A DNA stretch of 64,000 bases from Butyrivibrio sp. MC2021 (GTDB lineage Bacteria; Bacillota; Clostridia; Lachnospirales; Lachnospiraceae): NCBI RefSeq assembly GCF_000621605.1, contig NZ_JHXX01000002.1, positions 1-64,000 of the forward strand, written 5' to 3'. The notes under the pieces are model-generated. The model worked only from the letters and a program-made list of their open reading frames with translations. It ran no database searches and was not told where the DNA came from. Position 1 is the stretch's first letter, and each line of letters begins with the position of its first letter. The translations under genes and the position numbers were made by a program. This document shows, piece by piece, positions 8,453-17,298 of this stretch.

Positions 8453-9076
8453 ATGAAGGAATTTTCTGTTCCCATGGCACTGGTGGATTTCATTCCGGTG
8501 CTGCTGTTTGCGGTGGCAGCGATCATGCTCCAGAGAGATCTCTACAACAAAATGAGTAAGGGAGCCTTCGCTCTGTTTGCCACAGGCACCATTGATATTA
8601 TTTTTGCCGGATTTTTAAAGGCTCTGTATAAGCTTCTTTATGCTACCGGAATCTGTGATTTCAAGCCTCTTTCTGAGATGTTTTTCCCGGTGCAGTCTCT
8701 GGGATTTCTTCTTGCAGGAATTGGTATTACTGCAATGCTTTTCCACAGACAGGGTGAGGGAGCGGCTCTTAGCGTTGTTCCGCCTGTTTTTTCAGGAACT
8801 CTCATATTTGTAACTGCTATGGTCCTTGGCGTTGCACTTATTTATTTTGTTCTTTGTGTTGTTGCAGTGAAAATGAAAAAGCCCCTTATTATAGTGCTCT
8901 TTTTCATATCTTTCCTGTGCTACTTATGTATGGGATATCTTTCAACAAGGGATTTTTCACAAAGTTACATGAACTGGATTGCTCAGGCTATCAATATCAT
9001 TGGTCAGGGACTTCTTGTTACAGGGGTTATTCTTTTAAGAAAGTATGGGTTGGTGGATTTTGTATTAAAAAAATAA
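8453..9076 (+). CDS. Polytopic membrane protein, unknown function
   Basis: I do not recognise the family. The 207 residues contain about six hydrophobic stretches (for example LVDFIPVLLFAVAAIML and LIFVTAMVLGVALIYFVLCV) with short loops and few charges. The start was chosen because GGAGGG lies 7 bases before this ATG; an ATG at 8438 is upstream of that site. It is preceded by the DUF1295 gene and followed by a second membrane protein of similar size, so the two may form a pair. Confidence 0.7.
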   Translation: MKEFSVPMALVDFIPVLLFAVAAIMLQRDLYNKMSKGAFALFATGTIDIIFAGFLKALYKLLYATGICDFKPLSEMFFPVQSLGFLLAGIGITAMLFHRQGEGAALSVVPPVFSGTLIFVTAMVLGVALIYFVLCVVAVKMKKPLIIVLFFISFLCYLCMGYLSTRDFSQSYMNWIAQAINIIGQGLLVTGVILLRKYGLVDFVLKK

Positions 9077-9098
9077 AATGACAAAGTGGGGAAAAAGT

Positions 9099-9815
9099 AT
9101 GCACGACTTTTTAGTGTCAAATATTCAGCCGGTGTTGTGGGTGATAACCGGTCTTGAGTTTTTGTTTATTGTATTGTTTGCGGGATTATATAAAAGAACA
9201 AAAACGACTGTTGTTCTTTGCATGTTACTGACAACTGTGGGCCTGGTGGCAGATGCTTCCCTGATCGCTCTGGGAGGCGTTGTGGGAGAGATACCTCTTT
9301 TCCTGGCAAGGCTCAGATTCATCTTTCACGGAGCCCTGGTGCCCCTTATCTTTCCTATCTGCGGATACGGACTTAAGCTGGGGAAAAGAGCCATGTCAGC
9401 CCTTTGGGTTTTCACAGCCCTGGTGATGGTCCTTGGTATAGCCCATGCCTTCGGTGTGGACCTTGTTACAGCCTCTGTGGGAGCTAACATCAGACATACC
9501 TCCTCAGCCATGACCCCCGGATGGGCAGAAGCCATCAGCAGGCTTCTTTCCTTCGGAACCGTAATACCGCTTATCATCTCAGGTGTTGTGGTCTGGATCA
9601 GATTCAAAAATCAGAACCTGTTTTTCTCCGGACTTTTGATGTTTGTGTTCGCGGCTCTGGGCCCTGCAACGGGAAATATGGATCTTTTATTTGTAATCAG
9701 TATGTTTGGTGAGCTTTTTATGGTACTCTTTTATTATCTGTATGTTATCAAAGACGAGAAGTTAGAAGAGAATAATAAGAGCGAATACTATGACGAAGAA
9801 AAAGCTGTGTCTTGA
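9099..9815 (+). CDS. Polytopic membrane protein, unknown function
   Basis: A 238-residue protein with about seven hydrophobic segments and a charged C-terminal tail (KDEKLEENNKSEYYDEEKA). I do not recognise it. GGGGAAAAAGT before this ATG favours it over the ATG at 9078, which has no ribosome site. The 3' end overlaps nth by 26 bases, so both are probably on one transcript. It is the last membrane gene of the TetR-led operon. Confidence 0.7.
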   Translation: MHDFLVSNIQPVLWVITGLEFLFIVLFAGLYKRTKTTVVLCMLLTTVGLVADASLIALGGVVGEIPLFLARLRFIFHGALVPLIFPICGYGLKLGKRAMSALWVFTALVMVLGIAHAFGVDLVTASVGANIRHTSSAMTPGWAEAISRLLSFGTVIPLIISGVVVWIRFKNQNLFFSGLLMFVFAALGPATGNMDLLFVISMFGELFMVLFYYLYVIKDEKLEENNKSEYYDEEKAVS

Positions 9816-10428
9816 GGTTATCAAAAGACTAAAAGAAGAATATCCCGACGCTGTCTGTACACTGGACTATTCCCAGGCCTGGCAGCTGCTTATCAGCGTG
9901 AGGCTGGCGGCTCAGTGTACGGATGCCAGGGTTGATCTTACAACCCCCAAGCTCTACGCCAAGTTCCCTACGGTAGAGGCCCTTGCTAATGCTGAGGTTT
10001 CAGAGATCGAGGAGATCATAAGGCCCTGCGGTCTTGGCAATTCCAAAGCCCGGGATATCTCAGCCTGTATGAAAGTCATCCATGAGAAGTATAATGACAA
10101 TGTTCCGGACAATATGGAGGAACTCCTGGCCCTTCCCGGCGTTGGCAGAAAGAGCGCCAATCTCATCCTGGGGGATGTGTTTGGCAAGCCCGCCATTGTC
10201 ACGGATACCCATTGCATAAGGCTTTGTAATCTAATTGGTCTTGTGGATGATGAGAAGGACCCTGCCAAGGTGGAGAAGGAGCTGTGGAAAATAGTTCCTC
10301 CCGAGGAGGGGAACAGCTTATGTCACAGATTTGTAACCCACGGCAGAGCGGTATGCGTAGCCAGAAGACCTGACTGCATTAATTGCTGCCTTAAAGATAT
10401 TTGTAAAACCGGTCGATATATTAAATGA
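9790..10428 (+). CDS. nth: Endonuclease III (DNA glycosylase/AP lyase)
   Basis: A base-excision repair enzyme that removes oxidised pyrimidines and cleaves the abasic site. The 212-residue length is standard. The helix-hairpin-helix LPGVGRKSANL carries the catalytic Lys; the catalytic Asp lies in VTDTHCIRLCN. The four cluster cysteines have the canonical C-x6-C-x2-C-x5-C spacing in the last 20 residues. The start overlaps the upstream membrane-protein gene by 26 bases, implying coupled translation. Its place at the end of a redox operon is probably incidental. Confidence 0.95.
   Translation: MTKKKLCLEVIKRLKEEYPDAVCTLDYSQAWQLLISVRLAAQCTDARVDLTTPKLYAKFPTVEALANAEVSEIEEIIRPCGLGNSKARDISACMKVIHEKYNDNVPDNMEELLALPGVGRKSANLILGDVFGKPAIVTDTHCIRLCNLIGLVDDEKDPAKVEKELWKIVPPEEGNSLCHRFVTHGRAVCVARRPDCINCCLKDICKTGRYIK
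10392..10419 (+). promoter_or_regulatory. Weak sigma-28-like promoter candidate
   Basis: TAAA at 10392, then 16 bases, then GTCGATAT (7 of 8 matches to the Gram-positive motility sigma factor -10 GCCGATAT). It lies in the last codons of nth, about 115 bases upstream of the small FliM-motif gene. The match is suggestive only. Confidence 0.3.
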
Positions 10429-10532
10429 AGAAAAGTTTATAAAAACGTTATTTGACGTATTATTTCATCCTCTATAAAATATCACTTAGCTATTTGATTT
10501 TTTATGTGGGACAGATCAGAGAGGTTTTACAT

Positions 10533-10748
10533 ATGGATTCTAACGGACTTAGCCCAGAGCAGCAGGCTCTTTTAGCGAGTATAATGTCAAAATCCTCCCA
10601 GGCAGGCGGCGGAGGCGGCTTTTCGCCCTCCAGCGTACCGGCGGCAGGAGGAGCAGCGGCCCCGGCAGCAGCACCATCCCCGGCAGATTCCGGCAAGATG
10701 CTCAGCCAGGCTGAAATTGATGCCCTTATAGCATCCATGGGCAACTGA
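10533..10748 (+). CDS. Small protein with a C-terminal FliM/FliY-type EIDAL motif
   Basis: This 71-residue protein has an N-terminal helix (LSPEQQALLASIM), a Gly/Pro/Ala-rich linker and a C-terminal MLSQAEIDALIASMG. The last segment matches the peptide at the extreme N-terminus of FliM and FliY that binds phosphorylated CheY, but here it stands alone at the C-terminus. I know of no named family. GAGG lies 8 bases before the ATG; the open frame extends upstream to 10452 without another good start. It is followed by a strong terminator. It could be a CheY-P decoy or a motor-associated peptide, which is inference. Confidence 0.7.
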   Translation: MDSNGLSPEQQALLASIMSKSSQAGGGGGFSPSSVPAAGGAAAPAAAPSPADSGKMLSQAEIDALIASMGN

Positions 10749-10765
10749 AAAATGTTTATTTCGGA

Positions 10766-10794
10766 AACGCACGTTTACAGTGCGTTTTTTTTTT
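10766..10794 (+). terminator. Rho-independent terminator
   Basis: Stem aacgcac / gtgcgtt with a 7-base loop, then nine T. It ends the small FliM-motif gene. Confidence 0.9.
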
Positions 10795-10931
10795 ATGACA
10801 TCATAAAAAAAGCATAAAAAGAGTATTAAAACGGGTTTTGGCGAGTTGTCAGAATATAGTAAAAGTATTATCATTATATTGTTGAATATGATTGAATAAT
10901 TCCAAAAATAGAGTCAGAAAGAGGTGAAGTG

Positions 10932-11228
10932 ATGTATATTGCCATGCAGTGCGCTGACAGCAATGGAACACTTAATACAGAGATCTGCACTTTTTATGGG
11001 ATTAAATACGATTCCAGGTACAGATCGGCTCTTATTTCCACGGAACATTTAAATCACGACTATGTGGTGCCCATCGATCCCAAGGACTATGAGGCAGCGG
11101 TTAAGCAGATAATGGCTGCAATGACCGCCCATGCGGATATGATAAATGTTTCGGAGGGCATCGTATGGCGCGGAAGAAAGGGTGAATCCCGTAACGTTAA
11201 GCCTCAGAAGATTACTATCACTTTTTAA
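10932..11228 (+). CDS. Hypothetical protein, 98 residues
   Basis: I do not recognise this soluble protein. It has no membrane segment or signal. Notable stretches are DSNGTLNTEICTFYGIKYDS and a C-terminal basic WRGRKGESRNVKPQKITI. GAGGTGAAGTG precedes the ATG; an in-frame GTG immediately upstream is an equally possible start. The preceding 180 bases hold a terminator and an AT-rich region likely to contain its promoter. A flavodoxin gene follows after 24 bases in the same direction, so the two may be co-transcribed. Confidence 0.65.
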   Translation: MYIAMQCADSNGTLNTEICTFYGIKYDSRYRSALISTEHLNHDYVVPIDPKDYEAAVKQIMAAMTAHADMINVSEGIVWRGRKGESRNVKPQKITITF

Positions 11229-11252
11229 CCGGAATGTATTTAAGGAGATCAT

Positions 11253-11735
11253 ATGAGAAAAAATGCAATGGTATGTTATTTTTCAGCAAGCGGCGTAACT
11301 GCTACAGTGGCAAAGGATATTGCAGATGCTATCGGAGTAGTTACTTATGAGATAGAGCCAAAGGTAAAATATACCGCAGATGACCTTAACTGGCAGAAGG
11401 ATGACTCGAGAAGCAACAGGGAAATGAATGATGTTAAGTCAAGACCTGAGATCGGCGGAGAGCCCGCAAATATTGACGGCATGGATGTAATTTTCCTGGG
11501 ATTCCCCATCTGGTGGTATACCGCTCCGAGAATTATCAATACTTTCCTGGAAGAGTATGATTTCTCCGGCAAGCATGTAGTGCTATTTGCTACTTCAGGC
11601 GGCACAGATATAGAGAGGAGCATCAAGGATCTCCAGAATTCCTATACCCGTATCCATTTCGACGGAGGAAAGAAGCTCGATGTGGGAACTCCCAAGCAGG
11701 AACTCAGGGCCTGGGCTTCCAAATATGTGTCATAA
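11253..11735 (+). CDS. Flavodoxin-like protein
   Basis: A 160-residue FMN-binding electron carrier or NAD(P)H-flavodoxin-type oxidoreductase. The phosphate-binding loop YFSASGVTATVAKDIA is at residues 9-24. DVIFLGFPIWWYTAPRIIN and VLFATSGGTDIERS are the later flavin-contact loops. The Ser/Ala-rich first loop is typical of the small flavodoxins common in gut clostridia. AAGGAG lies 5 bases before the ATG. The redox partner cannot be told from context. Confidence 0.88.
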   Translation: MRKNAMVCYFSASGVTATVAKDIADAIGVVTYEIEPKVKYTADDLNWQKDDSRSNREMNDVKSRPEIGGEPANIDGMDVIFLGFPIWWYTAPRIINTFLEEYDFSGKHVVLFATSGGTDIERSIKDLQNSYTRIHFDGGKKLDVGTPKQELRAWASKYVS

Positions 11736-11782
11736 ATTCATTATGTAAGAACTTAAATTGATGGTGTGTTGTGGTTATATAG

Positions 11783-11820
11783 AAAAAAGGTGTAGTCGCT
11801 GGATGGCGTTACACCTTTTT
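11783..11820 (+). terminator. Rho-independent terminator before leuS
   Basis: AAAAAAGGTGTA pairs with TACACCTTTTT around an inner small stem (cgc / gcg). The A-tract before and T-tract after make it usable in both directions. Confidence 0.8.
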
Positions 11821-11827
11821 CGCGTAT

Positions 11828-11855
11828 TTGACAACATTTCATCATGATGTATAAT
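11828..11855 (+). promoter_or_regulatory. leuS promoter
   Basis: TTGACA and TATAAT are both perfect, with 16 bases between, 43 bases before the leuS start. No T-box leader fits in the short 5' region. Confidence 0.8.
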
Positions 11856-11897
11856 TTTGTAGATAGTCTATTAATATAGCAGAGGAGTAAGCAGAGT

Positions 11898-14327
11898 ATG
11901 TCAGAAGTTTATAACCATCACGCAATTGAAAAGAAGTGGCAGGAATATTGGGCAGCCAATGATACCTTTAAGACTGATGTTTGGGATTTTTCCAAGCCTA
12001 AGTATTATGCCCTGGATATGTTTCCCTATCCTTCAGGAGTAGGCCTGCATGCAGGACATCCCGAAGGCTATACTGCTACTGATATTATGTCCCGTATGAA
12101 GCGCATGCAGGGATATAATGTACTACACCCGATGGGATATGATTCTTTTGGCCTTCCTGCAGAGCAGTATGCGGTTACAACAGGTAACCACCCTGCAGGA
12201 TTTACTGAGAAAAATATAGAGACCTTCTCCGGTCAGCTCAGAGAGCTTGGTTTCGATTATGACTGGTCCAAGATGATCGCCACCAGTGATCCCAAGTTCT
12301 ACAAGTGGACCCAGTGGATCTTCAAGAAACTCTATGAGAAGGGCTATGCCAAGCATATCGATATGCCCGTTAACTGGTGTGAGGAGCTGGGAACAGTTCT
12401 TTCCAATGACGAGGTAATTGATGGAAAGTCAGAGCGTGGCGGATATCCTGTTGTTAAGAAGATGATGAAACAGTGGGTTATCGATCAGCAGGCTTTTGCT
12501 GAGGAGCTTCTTGACGGACTTAATGAGATCGACTGGCCCGAGTCCACCAAGGAGATCCAGCGCAACTGGATCGGCAAGTCCACCGGTGTTGAGGTTGATT
12601 TCAAGATCGTGGGCGGTGGAGAGTTCTCAATCTTCACAACCTGTATCGAGACTATCTACGGTATTACCTTCATGGTTCTTGCTCCCGACGGAGATATCGT
12701 CAAGGGACTTATGGACCGCGTTGAGAACCCTGAAGAGGTTCAGGCTTACATCGATGAGACTCTGAAGAAAAACGACCTTGATCGTACCGACCTTAACAAG
12801 ACCAAGTCAGGATGCCCTCTTAAGGGTGTTTATGCTGTGAACCCTGTTAACGGCAAGGAAGTTCCGCTGTTTATCGGTGACTTCGTTCTTGCAAGCTACG
12901 GTACCGGCGCTGTTATGGCTGTACCTACACATGATCAGAGAGACTTTGAATATGCAGAGGTTCACGGACTTCCTCTTATTCAGGTTATCAACAATACAGA
13001 GGGAACTGTGGATGTTTCCGGACATGCCTTTGAGAAGCAGGATTACCTTGGCAAGGGATGCATCCTTATGAATTCTGAGGAATTCGACGGCATGGTTGTC
13101 GAGGATGCCAAGAAGGCTATTACTAAGAAGCTTGTGGATATGGGCGTTGCCAGAGAGAAGGTTAACTACCACTTCCGTGAGTGGATCTTTGCCAGACAGC
13201 GTTACTGGGGCGAGCCTGTTCCCTGCGTATACAAGGAGGATGGCACCATTGCATTCCTTGATGACTCTGAGCTTCCTGTTGTTCTTCCTGAGCTTGAGGA
13301 TTACAAGGGACACGGCGGCAAGGCTCCTCTTGAGAATGCCACAGAGTGGAAGGCCTATGACAAGAACGGACTTAAGGGCACAAGAGAGACTTCAACCATG
13401 CCCGGCTCCGCAGGCTCTTCCTGGTACTATCTGAGATATATCGATCCTGACAACGACAATGAATTTGCCAATCAGGAGCTTTTGAAGCACTGGATGCCTG
13501 TTGATCTTTATATCGGTGGTCCTGAGCATGCAGTAGGACACCTTATTTATTCACGTATCTGGAACCGTTTCTTATATAACGAGGGACTTTCCCCTGTTAA
13601 GGAGCCCTTCAAGAAGCTTGTTCATCAGGGCATGATCCTTGGTGAGAACGGCATCAAGATGGGTAAGCGTTTCCCTGAGTTCGTTGTTAACCCCAGCGAT
13701 ATCGTTCGTGAGTACGGCGCTGATACCCTCAGACTCTATGAGATGTTCATGGGACCTCTTGAGGTATCCAAGCCTTGGAACGCAGCAGCAGTTACCGGCG
13801 CAAGGAAGTTCATCAACCGTGTATATACATTCTTTACAGAGGCTTCCAATATCGTAGATGAGAACAACGGCAATCTTGATAAAGTTTATCATCAGACTGT
13901 AAAGAAGGTTACATCAGACTTTGAGGCTCTTGGCTTCAACACAGCCATCGCCCAGATGATGATCTTTGTCAACGCAGTATACAAGGAAGGCAGCTGCCCA
14001 AGAGAGTACGCAGAGAACTTCATCAAGATGCTTTCCTGCATCTGCCCTCACGTAGGCGAGGAGATCTGGCAGGCTCTCGGCCATGACAAGACCATCGCAT
14101 TCGAGCCCTGGCCTGTTTACGACGAGTCAAAGTGCGTAGAGGACACAGTAGAGATCGCAGTTCAGATCAACGGTAAGGTTAAGGCTACCCTTGCTATCGG
14201 CAAGGAGGATCCTAAGGACGAAGTAATTGCCAAGGGCAAGGAGCTCATCGCTGACAAGCTTGAAGGCAAGACAGTTGTAAAAGAGATCTATGTTCCCGGC
14301 AGAATCGTCAATATTGTAATTAAATAA
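11898..14327 (+). CDS. leuS: Leucyl-tRNA synthetase
   Basis: Charges tRNA-Leu with leucine. The 809-residue class I enzyme has the HIGH-type motif in PYPSGVGLHAGHPEGY, the editing domain with AVPTHDQRDFEYA (Asp of the proofreading site), and the C-terminal anticodon domain. Two features differ from the textbook sequence. The KMSKS loop reads KMGKRFPEFV, which I believe is a lineage variant seen in Lachnospiraceae. The threonine-rich editing loop reads TTCIETIYGITF rather than TTRPDTLFG. AGAGGAG precedes the ATG. It has its own promoter and terminator and stands alone. Confidence 0.96.
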   Translation: MSEVYNHHAIEKKWQEYWAANDTFKTDVWDFSKPKYYALDMFPYPSGVGLHAGHPEGYTATDIMSRMKRMQGYNVLHPMGYDSFGLPAEQYAVTTGNHPAGFTEKNIETFSGQLRELGFDYDWSKMIATSDPKFYKWTQWIFKKLYEKGYAKHIDMPVNWCEELGTVLSNDEVIDGKSERGGYPVVKKMMKQWVIDQQAFAEELLDGLNEIDWPESTKEIQRNWIGKSTGVEVDFKIVGGGEFSIFTTCIETIYGITFMVLAPDGDIVKGLMDRVENPEEVQAYIDETLKKNDLDRTDLNKTKSGCPLKGVYAVNPVNGKEVPLFIGDFVLASYGTGAVMAVPTHDQRDFEYAEVHGLPLIQVINNTEGTVDVSGHAFEKQDYLGKGCILMNSEEFDGMVVEDAKKAITKKLVDMGVAREKVNYHFREWIFARQRYWGEPVPCVYKEDGTIAFLDDSELPVVLPELEDYKGHGGKAPLENATEWKAYDKNGLKGTRETSTMPGSAGSSWYYLRYIDPDNDNEFANQELLKHWMPVDLYIGGPEHAVGHLIYSRIWNRFLYNEGLSPVKEPFKKLVHQGMILGENGIKMGKRFPEFVVNPSDIVREYGADTLRLYEMFMGPLEVSKPWNAAAVTGARKFINRVYTFFTEASNIVDENNGNLDKVYHQTVKKVTSDFEALGFNTAIAQMMIFVNAVYKEGSCPREYAENFIKMLSCICPHVGEEIWQALGHDKTIAFEPWPVYDESKCVEDTVEIAVQINGKVKATLAIGKEDPKDEVIAKGKELIADKLEGKTVVKEIYVPGRIVNIVIK

Positions 14328-14338
14328 TATCGGATAAG

Positions 14339-14372
14339 AAAGGTGTTTCCCTTTGGGGAGGCACCTTTTTTT
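14339..14372 (+). terminator. Rho-independent terminator after leuS
   Basis: AAAGGTG...CACCTTT with an inner ccc / ggg pair, then seven T. Confidence 0.85.
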
Positions 14373-14441
14373 CATAGGTTCACAAAACCGTGGTATTATA
14401 ACAATATGTGTAATTTTATTAATGACAGTAGGAGAGTAACT

Positions 14442-15566
14442 ATGGCAGAAAACAATACAGCAGTTGAACGTGGCAAGGTCATCATAAGGACAAGTATTAT
14501 AGGTATAGTGGTAAATGTGCTGCTTGCGGGATTTAAGGCGATAATTGGACTTGTTACCGGATCCATTGCAATTGTCCTGGATGCGGTAAATAACTTCAGT
14601 GATGCGCTTTCATCAGTCATCACTATTGTGGGAACAATGCTGGCAGGGAAGGCTCCCGACAAAAAGCATCCCTATGGCTACGGACGATTGGAATACTTAA
14701 GTGCCATGATCATCTCCGTAATAGTTTTATATGCAGGTATCACTTCTCTGGTGGAGTCCGTCAAGGCAATCTTCGCCCATGAAACCCCTAATTACAGCAC
14801 CATCTCTCTGATAATTATTGCTGTGGCAATAGTGGTCAAGCTTGGTCTTGCAATATTTTTTATCGGAACAGGCAAAAAGATCAGATCAGAATCCCTGATA
14901 GCTTCAGGAACCGACGCAAGGTTTGATGCCATCATATCCCTTTCAACCCTGGTGGCAGCCATAATCTTTGTGTTTACAGGACTTTCACTGGAATCCTATC
15001 TCGGTGCCATCATTTCTGTTTTTCTTTTGAAAACAGCCTTTGAAATGCTCAGGGATACCATAAGCCAGATTCTTGGTGAGAGAATAGACGGAAACATCTC
15101 TAAGGCGGTTAAGAAGACAATCCTGTCAGAGGAAGGCGTTCAGGGTGCTTACGACCTTATCTTCTATGACTACGGTCCTGACAGAGTTATGGCATCAGTG
15201 CATATTGAGATACCGGACACTTTTACCGCGGACAGGATCGATGTCATCACAAGAAATGTCCAGGAGAAGGTGTTTCTTGAGCACAATGTGACCCTGGTAT
15301 CCATAGGCATTTACTCCATCAACACCAAGGATGAGAAGATTGCCAAGGTAAGAAGCGATGTATCAAAGATCATTTCTGCACATAAGGAGATCCTTCAGAT
15401 GCATGGCTTTTTCATTGATTTCGAGAAAAAGAATATCAGATTTGACCTGGTGGTGGATTTCTCTCCAAACAGAAGAGAGGCATTCCAGAAGGCAATTGAT
15501 GAGATAAGAGCGGCTTATCCTGATTATAACGTAATTGCCAACATGGATTCAGATTACAGTGATTAA
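14442..15566 (+). CDS. Cation diffusion facilitator (CDF) metal transporter
   Basis: A 374-residue CDF exporter that expels divalent metals (Zn, Fe, Mn or Co) in exchange for protons. Six hydrophobic segments lie in residues 15-205. The first metal site is in LDAVNNFSDALSS, followed by the loop HPYGYGRLEYL; the second is in ASGTDARFDAIISL. The cytoplasmic dimerisation domain (about 210-300) is followed by roughly 75 extra residues ending DYNVIANMDSDYSD, a longer tail than in simple FieF types. GTAGGAGAG precedes the ATG, the only start with a good ribosome site. The metal cannot be assigned. Confidence 0.9.
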   Translation: MAENNTAVERGKVIIRTSIIGIVVNVLLAGFKAIIGLVTGSIAIVLDAVNNFSDALSSVITIVGTMLAGKAPDKKHPYGYGRLEYLSAMIISVIVLYAGITSLVESVKAIFAHETPNYSTISLIIIAVAIVVKLGLAIFFIGTGKKIRSESLIASGTDARFDAIISLSTLVAAIIFVFTGLSLESYLGAIISVFLLKTAFEMLRDTISQILGERIDGNISKAVKKTILSEEGVQGAYDLIFYDYGPDRVMASVHIEIPDTFTADRIDVITRNVQEKVFLEHNVTLVSIGIYSINTKDEKIAKVRSDVSKIISAHKEILQMHGFFIDFEKKNIRFDLVVDFSPNRREAFQKAIDEIRAAYPDYNVIANMDSDYSD

Positions 15567-15631
15567 TGATATACTATTTATATATGCTCTGAATTTCAGA
15601 GCTCAAATGGAGGAGATATTAAGAAAAAAGT

Positions 15632-17290
15632 ATGGCGGGCGGAACTTACGATACCATTAACAGGATTTTTGACACCTTTGCGGTAACCTCAAGAAGCCGA
15701 TATGTCTATGTTTATGATATGACCAAGAATATAGCGAGATGGTCTCCCAACGCAGTGGATTATTTCGGACTGACCGGGGAGTACGTCTACAATGCCGCTT
15801 CGGTGTGGGAGAACAGGATTCATCCTGATGACAGGGACAAGTATACCGAGTACGTGGGTCTTGTTTATGCAGGCAAAAAAGCGGAACCGACCTTTGAGTA
15901 CAGAGCCAAGAACAAGAACGGTGAATATGTGGTCTGCTCCTGCAGAGGCGTGGTGATCAAGGACTATGCGGGAAGACCTGTGTTCTATGCCTGCTCAATG
16001 ATCAACAAGGGAATTGTGGACAACAACGATCCCATAACTCTTTTGCCCAACCAGTATGAGCTGCTGAACTATATGAGACAGCTCAAGAACCGCAAAAAGC
16101 CCTATGCGATCCTGATGATCAATTTCATTGACTTTGCGGATGTAAACAGACGATACGGTTATATGACCGGTAACAATATCCTTCGGGCCACGGCTGCCAA
16201 GCTTATGCAGGAGACCAAGGACCAGGGAAGGACCTACAGGGGCGAGGGAACAATACTTGCCTTTGTGACAGACATCATGTCTGTTGATGATATAAAAAAG
16301 CTCTATGGCAGGATGAGGGCCTTCACCAGGGAATCCCTTGTGGTTTCCGGCAAAAAAGTGGGAGCTGAGATCGGCGGAGGCGTTATCTTTGCTGCGGATT
16401 TTGCCATAGATGAGCACTCGATATATACCAGCGCCAAGTATGCCCTGGACTATTCCAAGAACCAGAGACACGGCAACCTTATCATTTTCCATAATGATGA
16501 GCTGGACAATAAGAGAAGCAGTATCGAACTGGTAGACACCATCAGGAACTGCGTTCTTGAGGGAATGGACGGCTTCTACCTTGAGTATCAGCCCATCAAG
16601 GCTGCCAAGGACGGAAGGCTTGTGGGCATGGAAGTATTTGTCCGCTGGAAAAAGGAGCCCTTCGGAACGGTGCCTCCTTCGGAATTTGTTCCCTGGCTTG
16701 AGCAGGATCAGACCTTTTACACTCTGGGCAACTGGATACTGGAAAAATCCCTGCTGGATGCCATAGAGATCAGAAAGAATAACAGAGATTTTTACCTCAG
16801 CGTCAACCTGGCATTCATGCAGCTTGAGAGATCTGAGTTCAGAACAACTCTGCTGGAGATACTTAGGAAAACTTCCTATCCTGCTACAGGACTGTGCCTT
16901 CAGCTGACACAGGGCTCCAGGCAGCTTGGAATGGAACATCTGAAGAGTCAGGTGGAATTCCTGAAGTCCTGCGGTCTTAAGGTGGGACTGGACGTGGCTG
17001 ATTTTGCTGCCCTGGATCTCACCAGACATCTGCCCATAGATGTTATCAATCTGTCACCGGCCCTTACAGGAGGTGTGACGGATAATCTCACCAGTAAATA
17101 TGTGGTGGAGTGCATGACGAGCTTTGCCCACAGACTTGGGATCAGAACCTGTTTTACAGGTATAGAAGATGAAGAATCCGCCTTGACAGCAAGGCAGTAT
17201 CCCATATCTGAGGTCATGGGATATTATTACGGACGCCCCTGCAGTATAGAGGATTTCAAAAAGCAATATCTTAAGAAAGTTATTTCATAG
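15632..17290 (+). CDS. PAS-GGDEF-EAL protein with degenerate catalytic motifs
   Basis: A 552-residue cytoplasmic protein with a PAS fold (about 20-120, with WENRIHPDDRDKYTEYV), a GGDEF-like domain (about 130-290) and an EAL-like domain (about 295-545). Both cyclic-di-GMP catalytic sites look dead. The GGDEF loop reads RGEGT (203-207), the EAL motif reads EVFVRW, and the DDFGTG region reads DVADFA. Such proteins usually act as c-di-GMP or GTP sensors or as protein-interaction regulators. A GGAGGAG lies 16-20 bases before the ATG, farther than normal, and no in-frame start is closer. An uncharacterised gene follows after 8 bases. Confidence 0.85.
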   Translation: MAGGTYDTINRIFDTFAVTSRSRYVYVYDMTKNIARWSPNAVDYFGLTGEYVYNAASVWENRIHPDDRDKYTEYVGLVYAGKKAEPTFEYRAKNKNGEYVVCSCRGVVIKDYAGRPVFYACSMINKGIVDNNDPITLLPNQYELLNYMRQLKNRKKPYAILMINFIDFADVNRRYGYMTGNNILRATAAKLMQETKDQGRTYRGEGTILAFVTDIMSVDDIKKLYGRMRAFTRESLVVSGKKVGAEIGGGVIFAADFAIDEHSIYTSAKYALDYSKNQRHGNLIIFHNDELDNKRSSIELVDTIRNCVLEGMDGFYLEYQPIKAAKDGRLVGMEVFVRWKKEPFGTVPPSEFVPWLEQDQTFYTLGNWILEKSLLDAIEIRKNNRDFYLSVNLAFMQLERSEFRTTLLEILRKTSYPATGLCLQLTQGSRQLGMEHLKSQVEFLKSCGLKVGLDVADFAALDLTRHLPIDVINLSPALTGGVTDNLTSKYVVECMTSFAHRLGIRTCFTGIEDEESALTARQYPISEVMGYYYGRPCSIEDFKKQYLKKVIS

Positions 17291-17298
17291 GAGGCTGT

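Noticed and set aside
11856..11897. T-box leader before leuS
   Set aside because: The promoter is only 43 bases from the start codon, too short for a T-box.
15995..17029. Minus-strand open frame of 344 codons opposite the PAS-GGDEF-EAL gene
   Set aside because: It is a codon-bias shadow of a clear multi-domain gene; no ribosome site or family pattern.
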